Shown: piece after piece, positions 30,402 to 42,795 of the stretch
Numbering within the stretch: position 1 is the stretch's first letter
How the letters are laid out: each line of letters starts with the position of its first letter
Source of the DNA: Prototheca cutis
Lineage: Eukaryota > Chlorophyta > Trebouxiophyceae > Chlorellales > Chlorellaceae
Direction of reading: 5' to 3'
DNA length: 64,000 bases
Assembly: GCA_002897115.2 (NCBI GenBank)
Contig: BCIH01000002.1
Location: forward strand, 378,620 to 442,619
Notes under the pieces: generated by a model
What the model was told of the DNA's origin: nothing
Database searches by the model: none
Seen by the model: the letters and a program-made list of their open reading frames with translations, nothing else
Translations under genes and position numbers: made by a program

Positions 30402-32741
30402 TCACCGCTTGATGCTGCTGGTCCTTCGCTTTTCTTTTCTTTTCTTGAACTCGCCGGGCAGGTGCGGCGTCCTTGACTGACCAGGGTCCTTGCCTGCAGC
30501 GGCTCCCTTGGGCGCCCACGCGCCCTTGGCCACGCCTGCGGCCCTAGTCCCGGCGGGCTTTGGCGGTACGGCGGTTCCTTGCGTCGATTTGCCGGTTCCT
30601 TTGCTGGGCCCAGCAAAGCGGCTGCTGCCCCGTGTGCCCTTGCGTGCGTGTGCGGCTGCCTTGCGCTCCGCCTCCCGCTTGGTCAGCGTTTCTTTCTTAG
30701 GGCGGAGGTAGGACGGCGTCACGCGGCGGTCGGCCGACAGGGCATCCAGCGGTTGACCCCGGCCCAGCGCTTCCTCAATCCGCTGCGCCAGCACCCGGTC
30801 GCCCTTGGCCACCAACGAAGTAACACGGCCTGTCGGGTGTGTATGCATGTATGCATGTGTACAAGTGGGAGTGTGAATTTGTGTCTTCGCTGGTTGATGA
30901 GGGGCAAGTGTGCGCTGGGTATACGACACGTCGAAGGAGCACCTCACGAATCGAATTCCTCTCCCAACGCACCGCTGGCCCCCGCGCGGGCGGTGCGCCC
31001 CGTCCGGTGCAGATAGTCGATGGGATTGAGAGGGAAGTCAAAGTTGACCACATGGTCGACCCGACCGGGAATGTCCAGCCCCCTGCAGCCATGGCGGTGT
31101 CGAGGTGAATGTCAGGCGCAGTGGTGCAGACATTGCATCTGACAAAGGCGCGACCAAAAACACGCTCACCAAAATAAGTGGACCCCTTGAATGAAATCCC
31201 ACCTACTACCCGGCCACCATACCTGGCGGCGAGGTCGGTGCAGATGAGCAGCGGTGGTGACACCGCATCGATGCCCTCGGTGTCTGTGAATCGTGCCAGC
31301 GACGCCGCACGGGCGTCCAGGGGCATGTCACCGTGGTAGCAGGCGGTATCAAGCCCCGCGGCCGCGAGGTGGTGCTCCGCGGCCCGACAGGAGGCCACCG
31401 TGTTGGCAAACACCATGACCCTGCGCGACTGGCGAGCCGTCCCAGTTCCAGAGAGCAAGGAAGTCAGGGCATCCAGCTTATCCTCCTTTCCGGAAATGGG
31501 CAGGAAAGCGTGGCGGGCACCCGCAACGCCGCGGTGCAGCGAATCGGTCTGGATCGCAACGACGCCCGGAAACTCCTGCTCGACCAGCCGCCGCACGGCT
31601 TTGGACATTGTCGCCGAGACCAACACACACCGTGCGGGTGAGGGTTTGCCTCGCACCGCTGCCAGGACCTTGCGGACTTCTGGCCCGAATCCCCGGTCAA
31701 GCATCGTGTCTGCTTCATCCAGCACCACTGCTTCCACATCGCCATAAAACAGGTTGCCCTCCTCTGAAGCATGGGCGATCGCATTGTTGTACAGCATTGG
31801 GTTTTGTCTTTTTGCTGAGAACATCGGCCGGCGAGCCCTTGTGTATGCAGGCCAGCAACCCTCTCCCGTAGAGTCAACGCCACCCCGCCTCACCTGCATG
31901 CTGGATGATGCGCTGCGGCGTCCCGATGACGAGGTCGATCGGCTCGGTCAGTTTCGTCTTTTGATCCTTGAAACCCCAGCCTGTGCAGTGGTGTTGGTGA
32001 GGGGGCGGCACATTGGCAGGGCCCATCATGAACTGGGCCATTATTTCCCTGATCAGACCTTCCCCACTTCACGCACCGCCATAGAGGCCAACGGAACGGA
32101 ATTTTGCGTGGTGGGACAGACTCTTTATCACTCGCAGGATTTGCTCCGTGAGCTCCCTCGTGGGACCCAGCACCAGAGCCCGGGGCCGGCGAGGTCTCGT
32201 CGGCAGGCCCCCCGCCTCACGCTCCTTGAGCAGTTGCACTGCAAGGGGTTAGTCCGTGAACAATGGATCTCATTTCGAACTCCACAGCACATGTTCAGAA
32301 ATCTCACACCACACAAGGCAGCAGCACAACCAACTCCATCAAGTTCATCAACCTTCAAAACCCCAGCGCACCAGTGGGCAGGAGGTAGGCCAGGGTCTTG
32401 CCGCTTCCGGTGTGTGATGCAAGCAGGAAATCAGCCGAGGGAGACTCCAGCAGGGCTGGTATGGACAGTGCTTGGACCTCGGTTGGTGTGTGCAGGCCCA
32501 GAGACTCCACGGCCGTGGCGAGAGCTGGGCTCAACCACTTGAACCCAGTCCCTGGCTGGTGGGTGTCGGCAGGGACGCCGGCAGCAGCAGAATGCGCCGC
32601 TGCAGCGCACACACTGATCCGCGCAGGACAACGCTGAGTTTGCGTGAATGGTCTTGTCACGAGAACAGTACGGCTGATGGTGAGGCGCGGCAGCGGCACG
32701 TGCAGCCCGAGTGCCCGGAGGGCAGCCACCGACGCATGCAT
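30402..32741 (-). CDS. Plastid DEAD-box RNA helicase, RH39-like
   Basis: Related to Arabidopsis RH39, which introduces the hidden break in chloroplast 23S rRNA. The start at 32,741 ([12 protein letters not shown]) gives a basic, Ser/Thr/Ala-rich N-terminus suited to a transit peptide. Motifs in order: Q-motif region [15 protein letters not shown], Walker [16 protein letters not shown] (about 32,440-32,365), PTRELTEQI (about 32,160), [29 protein letters not shown] (DEAD, about 31,750-31,690), [16 protein letters not shown] (about 31,620), [35 protein letters not shown] (about 31,240), [24 protein letters not shown] (about 31,055-30,985), [20 protein letters not shown], and a Lys/Arg-rich tail ending SSIKR. 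The spacing and the EEGN(L)-YGD and [17 protein letters not shown] blocks match RH39 closely. Confidence 0.92.
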
Positions 32742-33192
32742 GGCACCGTAGCGATGTGCCTGCTCGCTCTGGGGAGAGCGAATGTGCACCGTCGACTAAC
32801 CTCTCAGCATCACAAAATCGTGTAAATATTGAATCCAAGTATCACTACGTCTGATGCGTGCCTCCATGAAGCGCGCCATGTCGATGGTGGTTGTGCGTTC
32901 CTGGTAACGTCCTATCTGGGAAATGGAAACCGAAGAAAAGTGATCCAATCATTGACCCTTGCTCGCCCGAAGAGGGATCTTCTTACCGAGCGTCGCGTCG
33001 CGTGAGCCTCATTCCTGTCGCCAACAAGCTCTCACCTTCATGCTCCTGACGCCAAATATCTGCTATTAGTTCTACAAGAACGTGCCTGCTTTGTTTGAGC
33101 AGGTCTCGCGACCTGATTTTCGCCCAGACCCTGCTCGAGTTGGCGAGCCTGAAGGGACCAAGGAAACGCGGGAGCCGCACCTGCTAGGAACA
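32742..33192. promoter_or_regulatory. Divergent upstream region RH39 / nucleoside hydrolase
   Basis: About 450 bases between divergent start codons; no defined element seen. Confidence 0.4.
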
Positions 33193-35267
33193 ATGCCGCC
33201 CATCAAGCTCATCATCGACACCGATCCCGGGATTGGTAAGCAACCTCATGCGCATTGTGTTGACTCTGGGCGCGTGACGATAGCGATGCAACGTCTCCTG
33301 TCGAGGACTGGGGTTGTGCCCTAGGAGAAACCCTGACCTCTGGGTTGTCCGTCCTCTCCCCAGATGACAGTATGGCCATCCTGGCCGCATTCAACAGCCC
33401 CGAGGTGGAAGTCATTGGATTGACCACAATCTACGGAAATGTGCCAACCGCTATGGCTACAAGGAACGCACTTCATTTGGTCCAGCTGGCAGGGCGCCCC
33501 GAGGTGGGTCGCGGGGGTTTATCCAAAGTCTGTTTGGTGACCATAACGCGCCACTTATCAGCCAGGTCTCTTTGACCATGACCCTGCTGCGATTATGCCC
33601 AATAATTGAAGCACATCAGCGACTCCCAAAAGGAAACACTGTGTTATTGGGGACGGGTAGGCCTGCATGTGGTAGCTCACACCTCACCAGGCAATCCCCA
33701 CATTTCCCGGCCAACCCCGCAGCAGGTCCCCGTGGCGCAAGGCGCGACCACGTCCCTGAAGGGTGTTGCCAAGGAGAGGATTGCGGATTTTGTGCATGGC
33801 AAGGATGGCTTTGGCAATACCAACCAGGTCCTGGATGAGGTAAGCAGCGGAGGAGGGGGAGGGGGAGGAGGCGGGGGCCCACCAGAGTAGCCTTGAGGTA
33901 GCCCTGCCCATGACAAAGCCATTGGCTCATGCATCCATCAACATGCATACTCCTCACACAGGCCGCAGCCCCATTGCCAATCTCAGCGGCTCAGTTCATC
34001 TGCGAATCTGCCAGAAAGTGGCCCGGCAAGGTGGTGGTGCTGGCGCTCGGACCACTGACCAATCTTGCACTGGCCCTGCACTTGGACCCCAGCCTTCCTG
34101 ATCTCTTGGTATGGGTTTGCTTTTGAGTGTGGGGAGGGAGGGGGGGAGCCGAATGGCACAGAGCTCAACAAGCCCTGGAAGATCTGTCCGTTTATGAGAC
34201 AATACTAGGGGGCTGAGAGGTTCAACAAGCACACACAAACACATCTATGCCAATGATCGTCACTGTTGCCACACAGGACCGTGTGGTGCTGCTTGGCGGC
34301 GCTTTCTTCGTCAATGGAAATGTCAATCCCGCGGCGGAGGCAAACATCTTTGGAGACCCAGATGCCGCCAACGTCGTGTTTGGAAAGTGAGAATATCGAC
34401 TTGATTTTATTTTATTTATTCATTATTTTTTATTTATTTATTTTTTTTGGGGGGGGGGGGGGATTGTGAACACCGCGCTCCTCATGCCGTCCAGTATGCA
34501 TGGATACTGACATTCCCTGTCCACAATGCAACCCTCCAATTTCATTCCACGATAGTGAATATCATCACGTGCAGGATGTCCCGGGTGTACGCGGTGGGTC
34601 TTGACGTGACGCACAAGTGCCAGCTCACCCGGCAGGAGCTGGATACCCTAATGGGTGTGGGCAAGTATGGAAGCTTCCTGTCTGCCATTTCCAGATTCTA
34701 CCTGCAATACCACAAGTACGAGATGGAAAGGGGCGGAGTTGGTTTGGAAAAAGCAATGTATTGTTGATGAAAATTGCGTGTGCTCATTCCACACAGACCG
34801 CCGCATTTATTCCTTTGCCATGCACCACCTCCAACTCCTACCCCAAACACTACAGGGATTCGTATGGAATGGGTGCTGTCTTCGTGCATGATGCCACTGC
34901 CTTTACGGCGGTGCTGCACCCGGATTTCTTCACGTGGCACCGAGGCTCAGTGCTGGTGGATGCAGCCGATGGCCCATTCCGAGGACACACCATCGTGGAC
35001 GAAGGTATGTTGGGGGGGGGGGTTTTCTCTTGAAGGTGTGACAGTTAGTTTATCCCCTGGGGCCCTTGGCATATTACGCTGACATCCTGCTCAATCACCC
35101 AGTAACCACTCCGAGGCACCAACATGCAAGCTTTAATGCGCCATTTTTCAGGCAAAAAGGAGTGGAATGGCGTGAACGAGTGGCAGAGCAGGCCGCGTGT
35201 GAACGTTGCCCTCGGGGTGGACTGCACCGCCGTCACCGCATTTGTCCTCGAGCGCATGTCCAAGTAG
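33193..35267 (+). CDS. Inosine-uridine preferring nucleoside hydrolase (URH family)
   Basis: Hydrolyses ribonucleosides to base plus ribose in pyrimidine/purine salvage. Exon 1 (33,193-33,235) plus exon 2 (33,364-33,503) give MPPIKLIIDTDPGIDDSMAI, the invariant calcium-binding DTDPG-x-DD motif, split by the first intron. Then VIGLTTIYGNVPTAMATRNAL, exon 3 (33,726-33,839) and exon 4 (33,962-34,108; ALGPLTNLALAL). Exon 5 (34,277-34,386) has VVLLGGAFFVNGNVNPAAEANIFGDPDAA with the substrate-binding NPAAEFN-like loop. From 34,575: YAVGLDVTHKCQLT. Further exons give GAVFVHDATAF (metal-binding HD) and a last exon ending VNVALGVDCTAVTAFVLERMSK. All introns are GT-AG; one carries T(8)G(14) at 34,441. 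No targeting signal, so probably cytosolic. Confidence 0.95.
34441..34462. repeat. T(8)G(14) composite tract in a nucleoside hydrolase intron
   Basis: Follows an AT-rich tattta-repeat inside the intron after exon 5. Confidence 0.95.
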
Positions 35268-35712
35268 TAGGTCTTGCTGGTCATCAGCAGGGCGCTGCCC
35301 TTCCCCATAAGCGCTGGGCTGGCAACTGCTTGGTCGAGAGTGTGTCATGCCTGCTGTGCAGACGCTAGCCGGCGAGCCATGCAGGCCTTTCACTGGATCC
35401 TTGAAACCGCCGCCACCAACAGTGGTGATGGTGCAAGGACTGCCGACCTCTGCCATTGCACACGTGCACCAACACCCCCCACCCCACCTATTCACGACAA
35501 TGACCGTGAACGAACAAACGCCATTTGGTCTGTGATAATGATCATTGTAGATATTGCCGAGCGTGCCCGATGATTGAATCCAGTCGGCTTTCTCATGCTG
35601 CCCAGTGCACCACTGCGTTTCGGGCTCAGCTCCTCATGCCGCTGCCCACACTGTCGTTTGTAGTACACACTGATAATAAAGAATGGTCCTACACGTATGC
35701 TTCCAGCAGGCA
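35268..35712. other. Convergent intergenic region
   Basis: 3' UTRs of nucleoside hydrolase and L-galactose dehydrogenase; no additional gene recognised. Confidence 0.5.
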
Positions 35713-37566
35713 TCAGTTTTGCGGACGACCAGAGGGCCAGGTGATTCCCTGGATAGGCTCCAGTATGGCTTGCACCTCCTCCAGCGCCTCACGTTCTTCC
35801 TGGACAGCGGAAATGGGTCGTGGGCCCAGCGCCTCAGCCGCTGCGGCGACGGCCTCGGTTACCTGCACCGCAGAGGCAAAGCCCACTAGGTGGCTGGCAA
35901 TGCGGGGCTCCGGGACTGCCTGCTTGATGGCCAGGCGTGGCAGGTCTAGACCCCGGGCCCGGACAGCCTGAGCCGCCGACCGAGCGGCTGCCTGCAGCTC
36001 TGCCGGTGCCGGGTGCCAGGTCGGTGGGCCTTGCTCCGTCAGCAGGCCCATGGACAGCACAGACGCATTAATCACCCCGACACGAGCAGCCTCGAGCCTC
36101 GGCAGCAGACTGTGCATTTTGGGGGGAGGTGGCAGTTGGGTCATCTTGTCTGCTTGCCTGCTACTGTGCGTTTGGAGGACGAACGGACGGCTGCCTGCTC
36201 CCCCCAGACACACCATTATTTCACTTGCCTTTCGAGGGTCTGGTCACAGAGAGTGTAGTGACAGTACGAAAGAATTACGTCCACCGTGCCCGCCGGAACC
36301 CTGCGCATGGCAGTTGGCAGCCAGGTCATGCGGAGAGTACTGCGGGTTGGTGAGGGCTGCAATCACGAGGCCCCTGCCTGCAGCACACTGCACAATTCCT
36401 AACCCTAACCCTTGCACGGCTCAGGCTGCAGTGCATTCAATGTTGGAACCCGCCGCACCTGTCCAGGACGTAGGTGAAGCAGTCGAGTGGGAGACCCGTG
36501 ATACCAATGTGGCGGGCGAGTCCCTGCTGTTTTATTTTCTGGAGCGCCGGCAGTGTCTCATTAATAATCTGGCATGGCTTGTAGGAACGAGTCTTGGCAT
36601 GTGCTGCAATTGGAAAGTATACTCGCGGCCGAAGAAGTCACGGACCACCACTGCGTCCGCTGCCTCATGAACGCCCTCATTCACCGACAATCAAGTGCTT
36701 CATACCTGGTCCAGGTCACCAAACTCCATGTCGTGCACCTGGATGATGTCAATGTATGACGTCTGAAGCCTTGCAAGGCTCTCGTGCACACTTTTGGTCA
36801 CTCTTTCGGCGCTGCAATGTGTGTGCAGCGGTTGGGGCTCTCCATAAATGCAACAGTCCCGGTGAATCATACTCTCAAGGGTGCAACCCATGCAAAAACA
36901 GTTTTGATAAATGTGCCAAGGAAAACACTGTGAATTAAAACCCCAATCGGCCTCTATGCCATGGACAGCCAAACCGCCTTATGGATCTGCATGTAGCAAT
37001 TGGCGCACCTAAAGTCGAAGGTGTCAACGCCATAGCGGCCCACTTTGGTTGCTAGGACGATGTCCTCTCTCGGGATGCCAGCGGCCTTCAAGGAGCTTCC
37101 CAGGACCTGTTTGGCAACACATGGGCACAGAAAAGGGTGCTTGCATGGCGCACATGGGGCTGTAGTGTCCCCGGCAAACCCCCCCCCCAAATGCGCACAC
37201 CACACACACGAGAAACTCCTGCCCAGACTCCCAGCGACCCCCATGCAGGCACCTCTTCCGACTTGGTCAGTCCATAGTATGGGGATGTGTCAAAGAAATT
37301 GATGCCCGCGTTATAGGCCGTGCTCACTGCGTCGATGGCTGCTTGAGGGTCCACATCCTGGAGGGGAGGGGACTCCAGTTCCATCAGAAACAAGGCCAGG
37401 ACCATCGCAGCAGTCCTGTACCGATGTCCAACCCGCATTGCACGAAACAACATCATTGCCGTACCCCAAACACGTTGCCCAATGGAGAGGCACCAAAACC
37501 AATGACAGAGACCGAAAGGCCCGTCGACCCAAGCAGTCGCCGTGGAAGTGTCGCCAGCTCGGCCAT
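35713..37566 (-). CDS. L-galactose dehydrogenase (aldo-keto reductase)
   Basis: NAD-dependent oxidation of L-galactose to L-galactono-1,4-lactone, the penultimate step of plant ascorbate synthesis. The start at 37,566 gives MAELATLPRRLLGSTGLSVSVIGFGASPLGNVFG, as in plant L-GalDH. Next come DPQAAIDAVSTAYNAGINFFDTSPYYGLTKSEE (catalytic Asp and Tyr), LGSSLKAAGIPREDIVLATKVGRYG (catalytic Lys), RVTKSVHESLARLQTSYIDIIQVHDMEF (His of the tetrad), LPALQKIKQQGLARHIGITGLPLDCF, VDVILSYCHYTLCDQTL, and the last exon with GVINASVLSMGLLTEQGPPTWHPAP. Exon limits are approximate. L-GalDH is preferred over generic AKRs because of the SYCHY-x-L-D block and the ASVL-x-MGLLT-x-GPPTWHPA block. Confidence 0.92.
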
Positions 37567-37895
37567 ACTGGCTCACCCCCTGCTATCCGAGAACCTTGCA
37601 ACGGCAATGGTGCCCGACACCACAGCCTACGGTTCAACACCACTAGCAATCAGGACTGCTTTGTACATGTTGATGTGGGACACCACCAACGTGTGCAATG
37701 CAATGGTTGGCTGATGTCGTGTGGGGACACGCAAGTTATTCCAATTTCGGAAATTGGTTCAAAGGGGGTTGCTGATCAATGCCGAAATCGAGATGCCCTT
37801 CACCACAGGCGTCGGCTCTTACATCAGGACAGCTTCAAGACTAAGCAGACAGTCTTGTACGCCGCTCAGGAGCGCGGGCCCGGGCTTGGGCCCTT
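37567..37895. promoter_or_regulatory. Divergent upstream region L-GalDH / ATM transporter
   Basis: About 330 bases between the assumed start codons; the transporter start is uncertain, so the true gap may be wider. No element recognised. Confidence 0.35.
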
Positions 37896-39353
37896 GTGTA
37901 CGGCCTCATGATTGGAGTCCTGCCCACAGGGACTCCTGGGAGGGCGGTGCCCTGGGGGTTGTGCCCTTCCCCTTTCGCCTGCCACACACAGGCTTGTGCA
38001 CGGTATCTCGCGTGTCGAACGTCATTTTCGTGGCATCATGATGTCTTTCGGGCGCATGCGACCTCCAGATCTCTCGAGACGAGCCGGCGAGCTCGGACGT
38101 TACGTTCGGGCCGAGGCCCCGGTCTAGCCCCAGATCAGGCGAGCACTGCCCAGGTCCCACGGGCCCATGCCGGGCCCTCGGACGAGGCATACCAGTCCCC
38201 AGGTCGCCTCCCCCGTCTTCCAGCAAACGTCACAGCTGCCAGCTTGCTTCCTTACATCTGCCGCCTGGCGCTCTCAGACGCCCGCCAGCACTGGCGTGTG
38301 GGCGTTGCAGTGATCCTCCTGATCTGGTGAGAGCCGCTTCATCGAATTGAAATGGAAGGTGTTGTTGAATCAATTATTTCTGGTATATCAGGCATGGAAC
38401 AGGTGCCTTGGTGTGCCTTGAGCACGTTCAGACATGCGCACATGGCGCCATGGCTCGCGCACGTGCTGGGAGTCTGCCATTGATCTGTTCTCCGTCTCTC
38501 ATTGTCCCGGTTCAACAACAACGGCAAAACCACCTGATCGGCTGCAGCTCCAAGGTGGCGGGGCTGCAGGGCCCACTCATGTTCAAGCGGGCGGTGGATC
38601 TTTTATCGGGAGGGGCGACCGCTCCCGCGGTGCGAGCCGCCTCTGCCGCGCTGCTGCTGTCCAACGGGGCACGCGCGATTTCCAATCTCACTCGCGAGGC
38701 GCAGACTCCCATCGTCACCCCAATCTCCCAGGTAGTACGGTGATGGGGGCTATGTTCTGGGTGACGAGTGCTTGTGTGTCAGGGCATTGCCTTTGTCCTT
38801 GCCAGGTCACATCGCGCGACAGCTATGCTTCGCTCACCCACCCAGGCCCTGCCGCTTCCCATCAATCAACAGAAAGCCACACGGACGATTGCTTACAATA
38901 CGCTGTACCACGTCCTTGGTCTGGATCTCCAGTTCCACCTCAACCGAAAGGTCCCATTCTTGTGGCGATGTGATGGGGATGGGGTTTGTGAACTGCCTTG
39001 GCCAGTCCGATTCCAGAACCCAGTCAGCCTCCAATTCCTCCATCTCTCTTGTGAAAACATGCCTGCACGCTCAACAGACGGGTGCGCTGGCCAAGGCCAT
39101 GGATCGGGGGTCGAGGGCCATTGGCGTCGTGTTCAGGGCGCTGGCCTTCACTGCAGTGCCGACAGTTGTCGAGCTGGTGGCCGTCTGCGCCATTCTGGCA
39201 CGCCACTTTAGCCCGGCCATCGCGGGGCTGGTCCTCGCCACCTTTGCCATTTATGCTGCGTGGACGATCAAGCTCGCCAAGGTCACCACTCAAGTCAAGC
39301 GCTCCGTGAAAAACGTCGACAACGCCATCATCGCCAAGGTTTCTCTTTCTTTT

Positions 39354-39384
<31 letters not shown>

Positions 39385-39392
39385 GGGGGGGC

Positions 39393-39434
<42 letters not shown>

Positions 39435-42250
39435 CCCCCATGGGTAGTTGGAGCGGCCGTCTGGTAGTGTGCACGACGACAGGTGGACCCAGTTCGTCAG
39501 GGCGCCCCAAGTATCCCCACCAGGACTCCCCCCCAAACACATCTCACCACCCTTTCCACAGGTCATCGATGCGCTGCTGAACTTTGAGAGCGTGGCGCTG
39601 TATGGGAATGAAGAGGGCGAGGTCAGAACGTATGATCGGAGCCTCAAGGAACTGCAGGTTAGTTCCAGGATTTGCTTTGGGCTATTCTCATTCCATGTCG
39701 TTGTCAGGGTGTTTTCTTTGCATGTAAGAGCTTAACTCTGCTTTAATGATGGTTTTTCCTGGAGTAGGGAACGGTCTTGTTCTGGATGCTGTGTTCAACC
39801 GCTTTTCACCCTGCCAGTTTCCCCAGCCCCCATCCCAAGAGCAATAAAGCCTGACGATGCAATACCCGGTGCAGGGGATGACGGTGTGGATGGAGTCGGT
39901 GTCGGCGGTTCTGAGCGGTGGTCAATCCCTCATCCTGACGGCGGGCATGGCAGCGGCGCTGCTGACAACTGTACACTCGGGTGGCGGCGGGGTCACCGCA
40001 GGGGACCTGGTAAGGGATGCTGAAAGGAATCATGTCCGTGACCATTGTGAAAGAATCGCCTTTCAAGGTCAACCCGTGCTCTCGACACGCTTCTGGGCAC
40101 CCCATTCAATTCCCCTACCTCTCGTCAAACCGTGCCCAGGTCATGGTGCAAGGCCTGCTGTTCCAGCTCTGGTCGCCGCTGTCCCACCTGGGATGGTTCT
40201 ATCGCGATGTCCGCCAGTCTCTCGTGGACCTGGTACGATGGCCGATGAAGAGTTTGCTAGGGCGTTCGCTCGTCGGTTTTGGGGTGAACGGTGTTGAATC
40301 CAGCAAGCGGGTTGCTGTCAGTGTCAGCCACAAAGGGGAGAAACCTTGTTCTTCATCATGGGATGGAACAAAAGAAAGTGCTACAAAATAGAACCCCCGC
40401 AACATAATACTACCCCGGCCGGCAGGAGGACATGGTGGTGCTGCTGCAGACGGAAAACCCTGTGGCAGATGGTGCACACGACCTGGCCTCCATTGAGGCT
40501 GGTGCACGCCATGCGACGGCCACGGGGACGACACCTGTCGCACCCAGCGCCGTGGCCGGCTTCAACCGGCCCGCAACTGCCGGCGGCTTGGCCATCGAGC
40601 TGCGTGACGTCGTCTACTCGTACCCAGGGACAGCCAAGCCGGTGCTCCGGGGTGTCACTCTGCAGGCCCTGCCGGGAGAGAGCATCGCCATCGTCGGTAC
40701 GCTTGGATGTGCTGGTGTGGTTGAGGGGCTTTTTGGTGAAGCTGTTATTATTATATTTTTTCCGAGCAGGTGGGAGCCGGGGGGTGCACGGGGCTCAGCC
40801 ATGGTGGATGGCCAGCAACTACCAATCACACGCACAAATCGAGGGGCAACCCCAAATTAAAAACCCCCTCTCAACTGCCGCTGCAGGTCCCAGTGGGTCG
40901 GGCAAGTCGACGGTGCTGCGCCTGCTGACACGGATGTTTGACCCCGGCGAGGGCACCATCCTGGCCGACGGCGTGGATCTGCGGCAGCTGAGCAAGCGCA
41001 GCCTGCGTGCGGCGATTGGCGTCATCCCGCAGGACACGGTCCTCTTTAACGATTCGCTGCGGAGCAATGTATTATATGGCCGCCCCGGTGCGGGGGAAGG
41101 GGTACTCGAGGCGGCGGCGGCGGCTGCCAGGCTGGGGCCCGTCCTGCGCCGCCTACCCCGGGGCTGGGACACGCTAGTTGGCGAGCGAGGGCTCAAACTC
41201 AGCGGCGGCGAGAAGCAGCGCGTTGCCATTGCAAGAGCATTCTTGAGGTGACCTACCTTTGTACTTCTCGTTTGAGAGGGTAGCAGGAGATTTTGGCAGG
41301 GTGTTTGCAGTTGTGCACGACACATGATCTGGGGGCCCCACGCATGGCAACCCCCCTTACCCACCCACTCACTTAAAAAACACAATGTACAGACAGCCGC
41401 GGCTGATTATCTGTGATGAGGCCACTTCAGCGCTGGACAGTGCCACGGAGCAATCGATCGTGAGGAGCCTGGACGACCTGATCAAGGGCCGCACCGCCAT
41501 CCTAGTCGCCCACAGGCTTTCGACCGTCCAGGCAAGGTTCTTTTTTGGGGGGGTCTCGGATGGGGGGAGGGTGGTGGGGCCCTGCATTTCAGTGCATGGT
41601 TTCATATCCAGAAGAGCAGGAATTGGAATCCAAATGCAGCCCTAGCAACTCAACCGCCAACCCCATCATCCCATGAATGCAGCGGTGCGACAGGATTTAC
41701 GTGATGCAGGAGGGCAGGGTGGTGGAGGCAGGCACCCACAGCAAGTTGCTTGCCGTTGGTGGGCTCTACGCCGAGATGTGGCAGCTCCAGGAAGCCGAAA
41801 AGGTGTGCGAGCAAGATCCCTGGATTGCTGGGCGATGCACGCTTGCTGGAAGCAATCGTTGGCCCTTGGAATGGGGCTCTGGCTGTGGTGGCTGGGTGGT
41901 TGGGTTGGTGTAGGAATGTAGCCAACTCCCTAAACAAACACGCATGCACAGCCCATCCAAGCTGCAAACAGCCAGCCAGTCAGCCTTGCTGGCATCAGTT
42001 CAGCTGTACCACCGGGCAAGCATACCGAGTTCCCTGTGCCAACCCCCTTGTGCAGACCATCTTCCAGTCCATGGACAATGAGCCCTTGGCGTCCCCAAGC
42101 CATGGGGTGCCGGAGCTGGACACCTGGCGCGATGGGTGGATGGAAGGCTGGCGCCAGGGCCTCAAGGAAGGCGTGGCCAACACCACACTGGCCGGCATTC
42201 CAACCGCCAACAGTGGGTTTAGTCATCCGTCCTCGGCTGCATCGCCCTGA
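37896..42250 (+). CDS. ATM: Mitochondrial ABC half-transporter, ATM1/ABCB7 type
   Basis: Exports a glutathione-linked sulfur species from mitochondria for cytosolic Fe-S assembly. The N-terminal exon (start uncertain, 37,896 used) is Arg/Ser-rich, as in a presequence, then LLPYICRLALSDARQHWRVGVAVIL. The membrane domain continues KVAGLQGPLMFKRAVDLL, VAYNTLYHVLGLDLQFHLNRKTGALAKAMDRGSRAIG, ALLNFESVALYGNEEGE and LLFQLWSPLSHLGWFYRDVRQSLVDLEDM, which is typical of ATM proteins. The nucleotide-binding domain has VVYSYPG, Walker A GPSGSGKST (about 40,890), the Q-loop IGVIPQDTVLFN, the signature LSGGEKQRVAIARAF (about 41,200), Walker B LIICDEATSALD (about 41,410) and the H-loop AHRLSTV (about 41,507). 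The C-terminal tail ends at 42,250. Introns hold G-rich tracts, notably 39,368-39,431. Confidence 0.93.
39368..39431. repeat. Long poly-G tract with CCC interruption in an ATM intron
   Basis: About 24 G, ccc, then about 37 G, immediately after a short GT run just inside the intron. Length in the assembly may not be reliable. Confidence 0.9.
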
Positions 42251-42795
42251 ACGCTCATTGTACACACCCACCTACCTACCTAGGAGAAGAAATGGCCGGC
42301 GCACTGGCCATACATTTGTTGCCTACGTTTCATTTTCCAAAGATGCTTGTGAAATTGCACCCAGTTTTTTTATGTTCAACATTTATCTTCTCTTGACACG
42401 GGCCTGCCAATGTGTATCCATGGTACACCCTGTACTGTATGAGGCTGGCTCCTCGACCGTGGAATTCTTTTGAACATGTTTGTGACTGGTAGGCATCTTG
42501 CTCCCCCCTAGCTCGGTTTTGTGCGTAGGAGTCGCTGTACGAGTCTGTTCCCGACGAATCCCTGGCTGGCTGTTTCCGCCTCTTTTCTTTTTGCAACTCC
42601 GCACGGCATGAACGAACGACGCCACTGCTTCTTTTGGCCCCAGGGATTGTGTAACTGTCATCATTGTATCACCACTGGCAAGTGGCACATGTCTCATGAG
42701 GGTTCGCCGCCGTCATGAGACAACTCGACCTGCTGTGCTCACCCGCCCCAGGCATTCCTTGCAGCTGTTACACAAGACAGCATGCATGCACCAGT
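42251..42795. other. Convergent intergenic region ATM/VPS16
   Basis: Contains TGTAA on the plus strand at 42,650-42,654 (ATM) and TTACA at 42,768-42,772, which is TGTAA on the minus strand, 24 bases after the VPS16 stop. Both are plausible chlorophyte poly(A) signals. No other feature. Confidence 0.5.
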
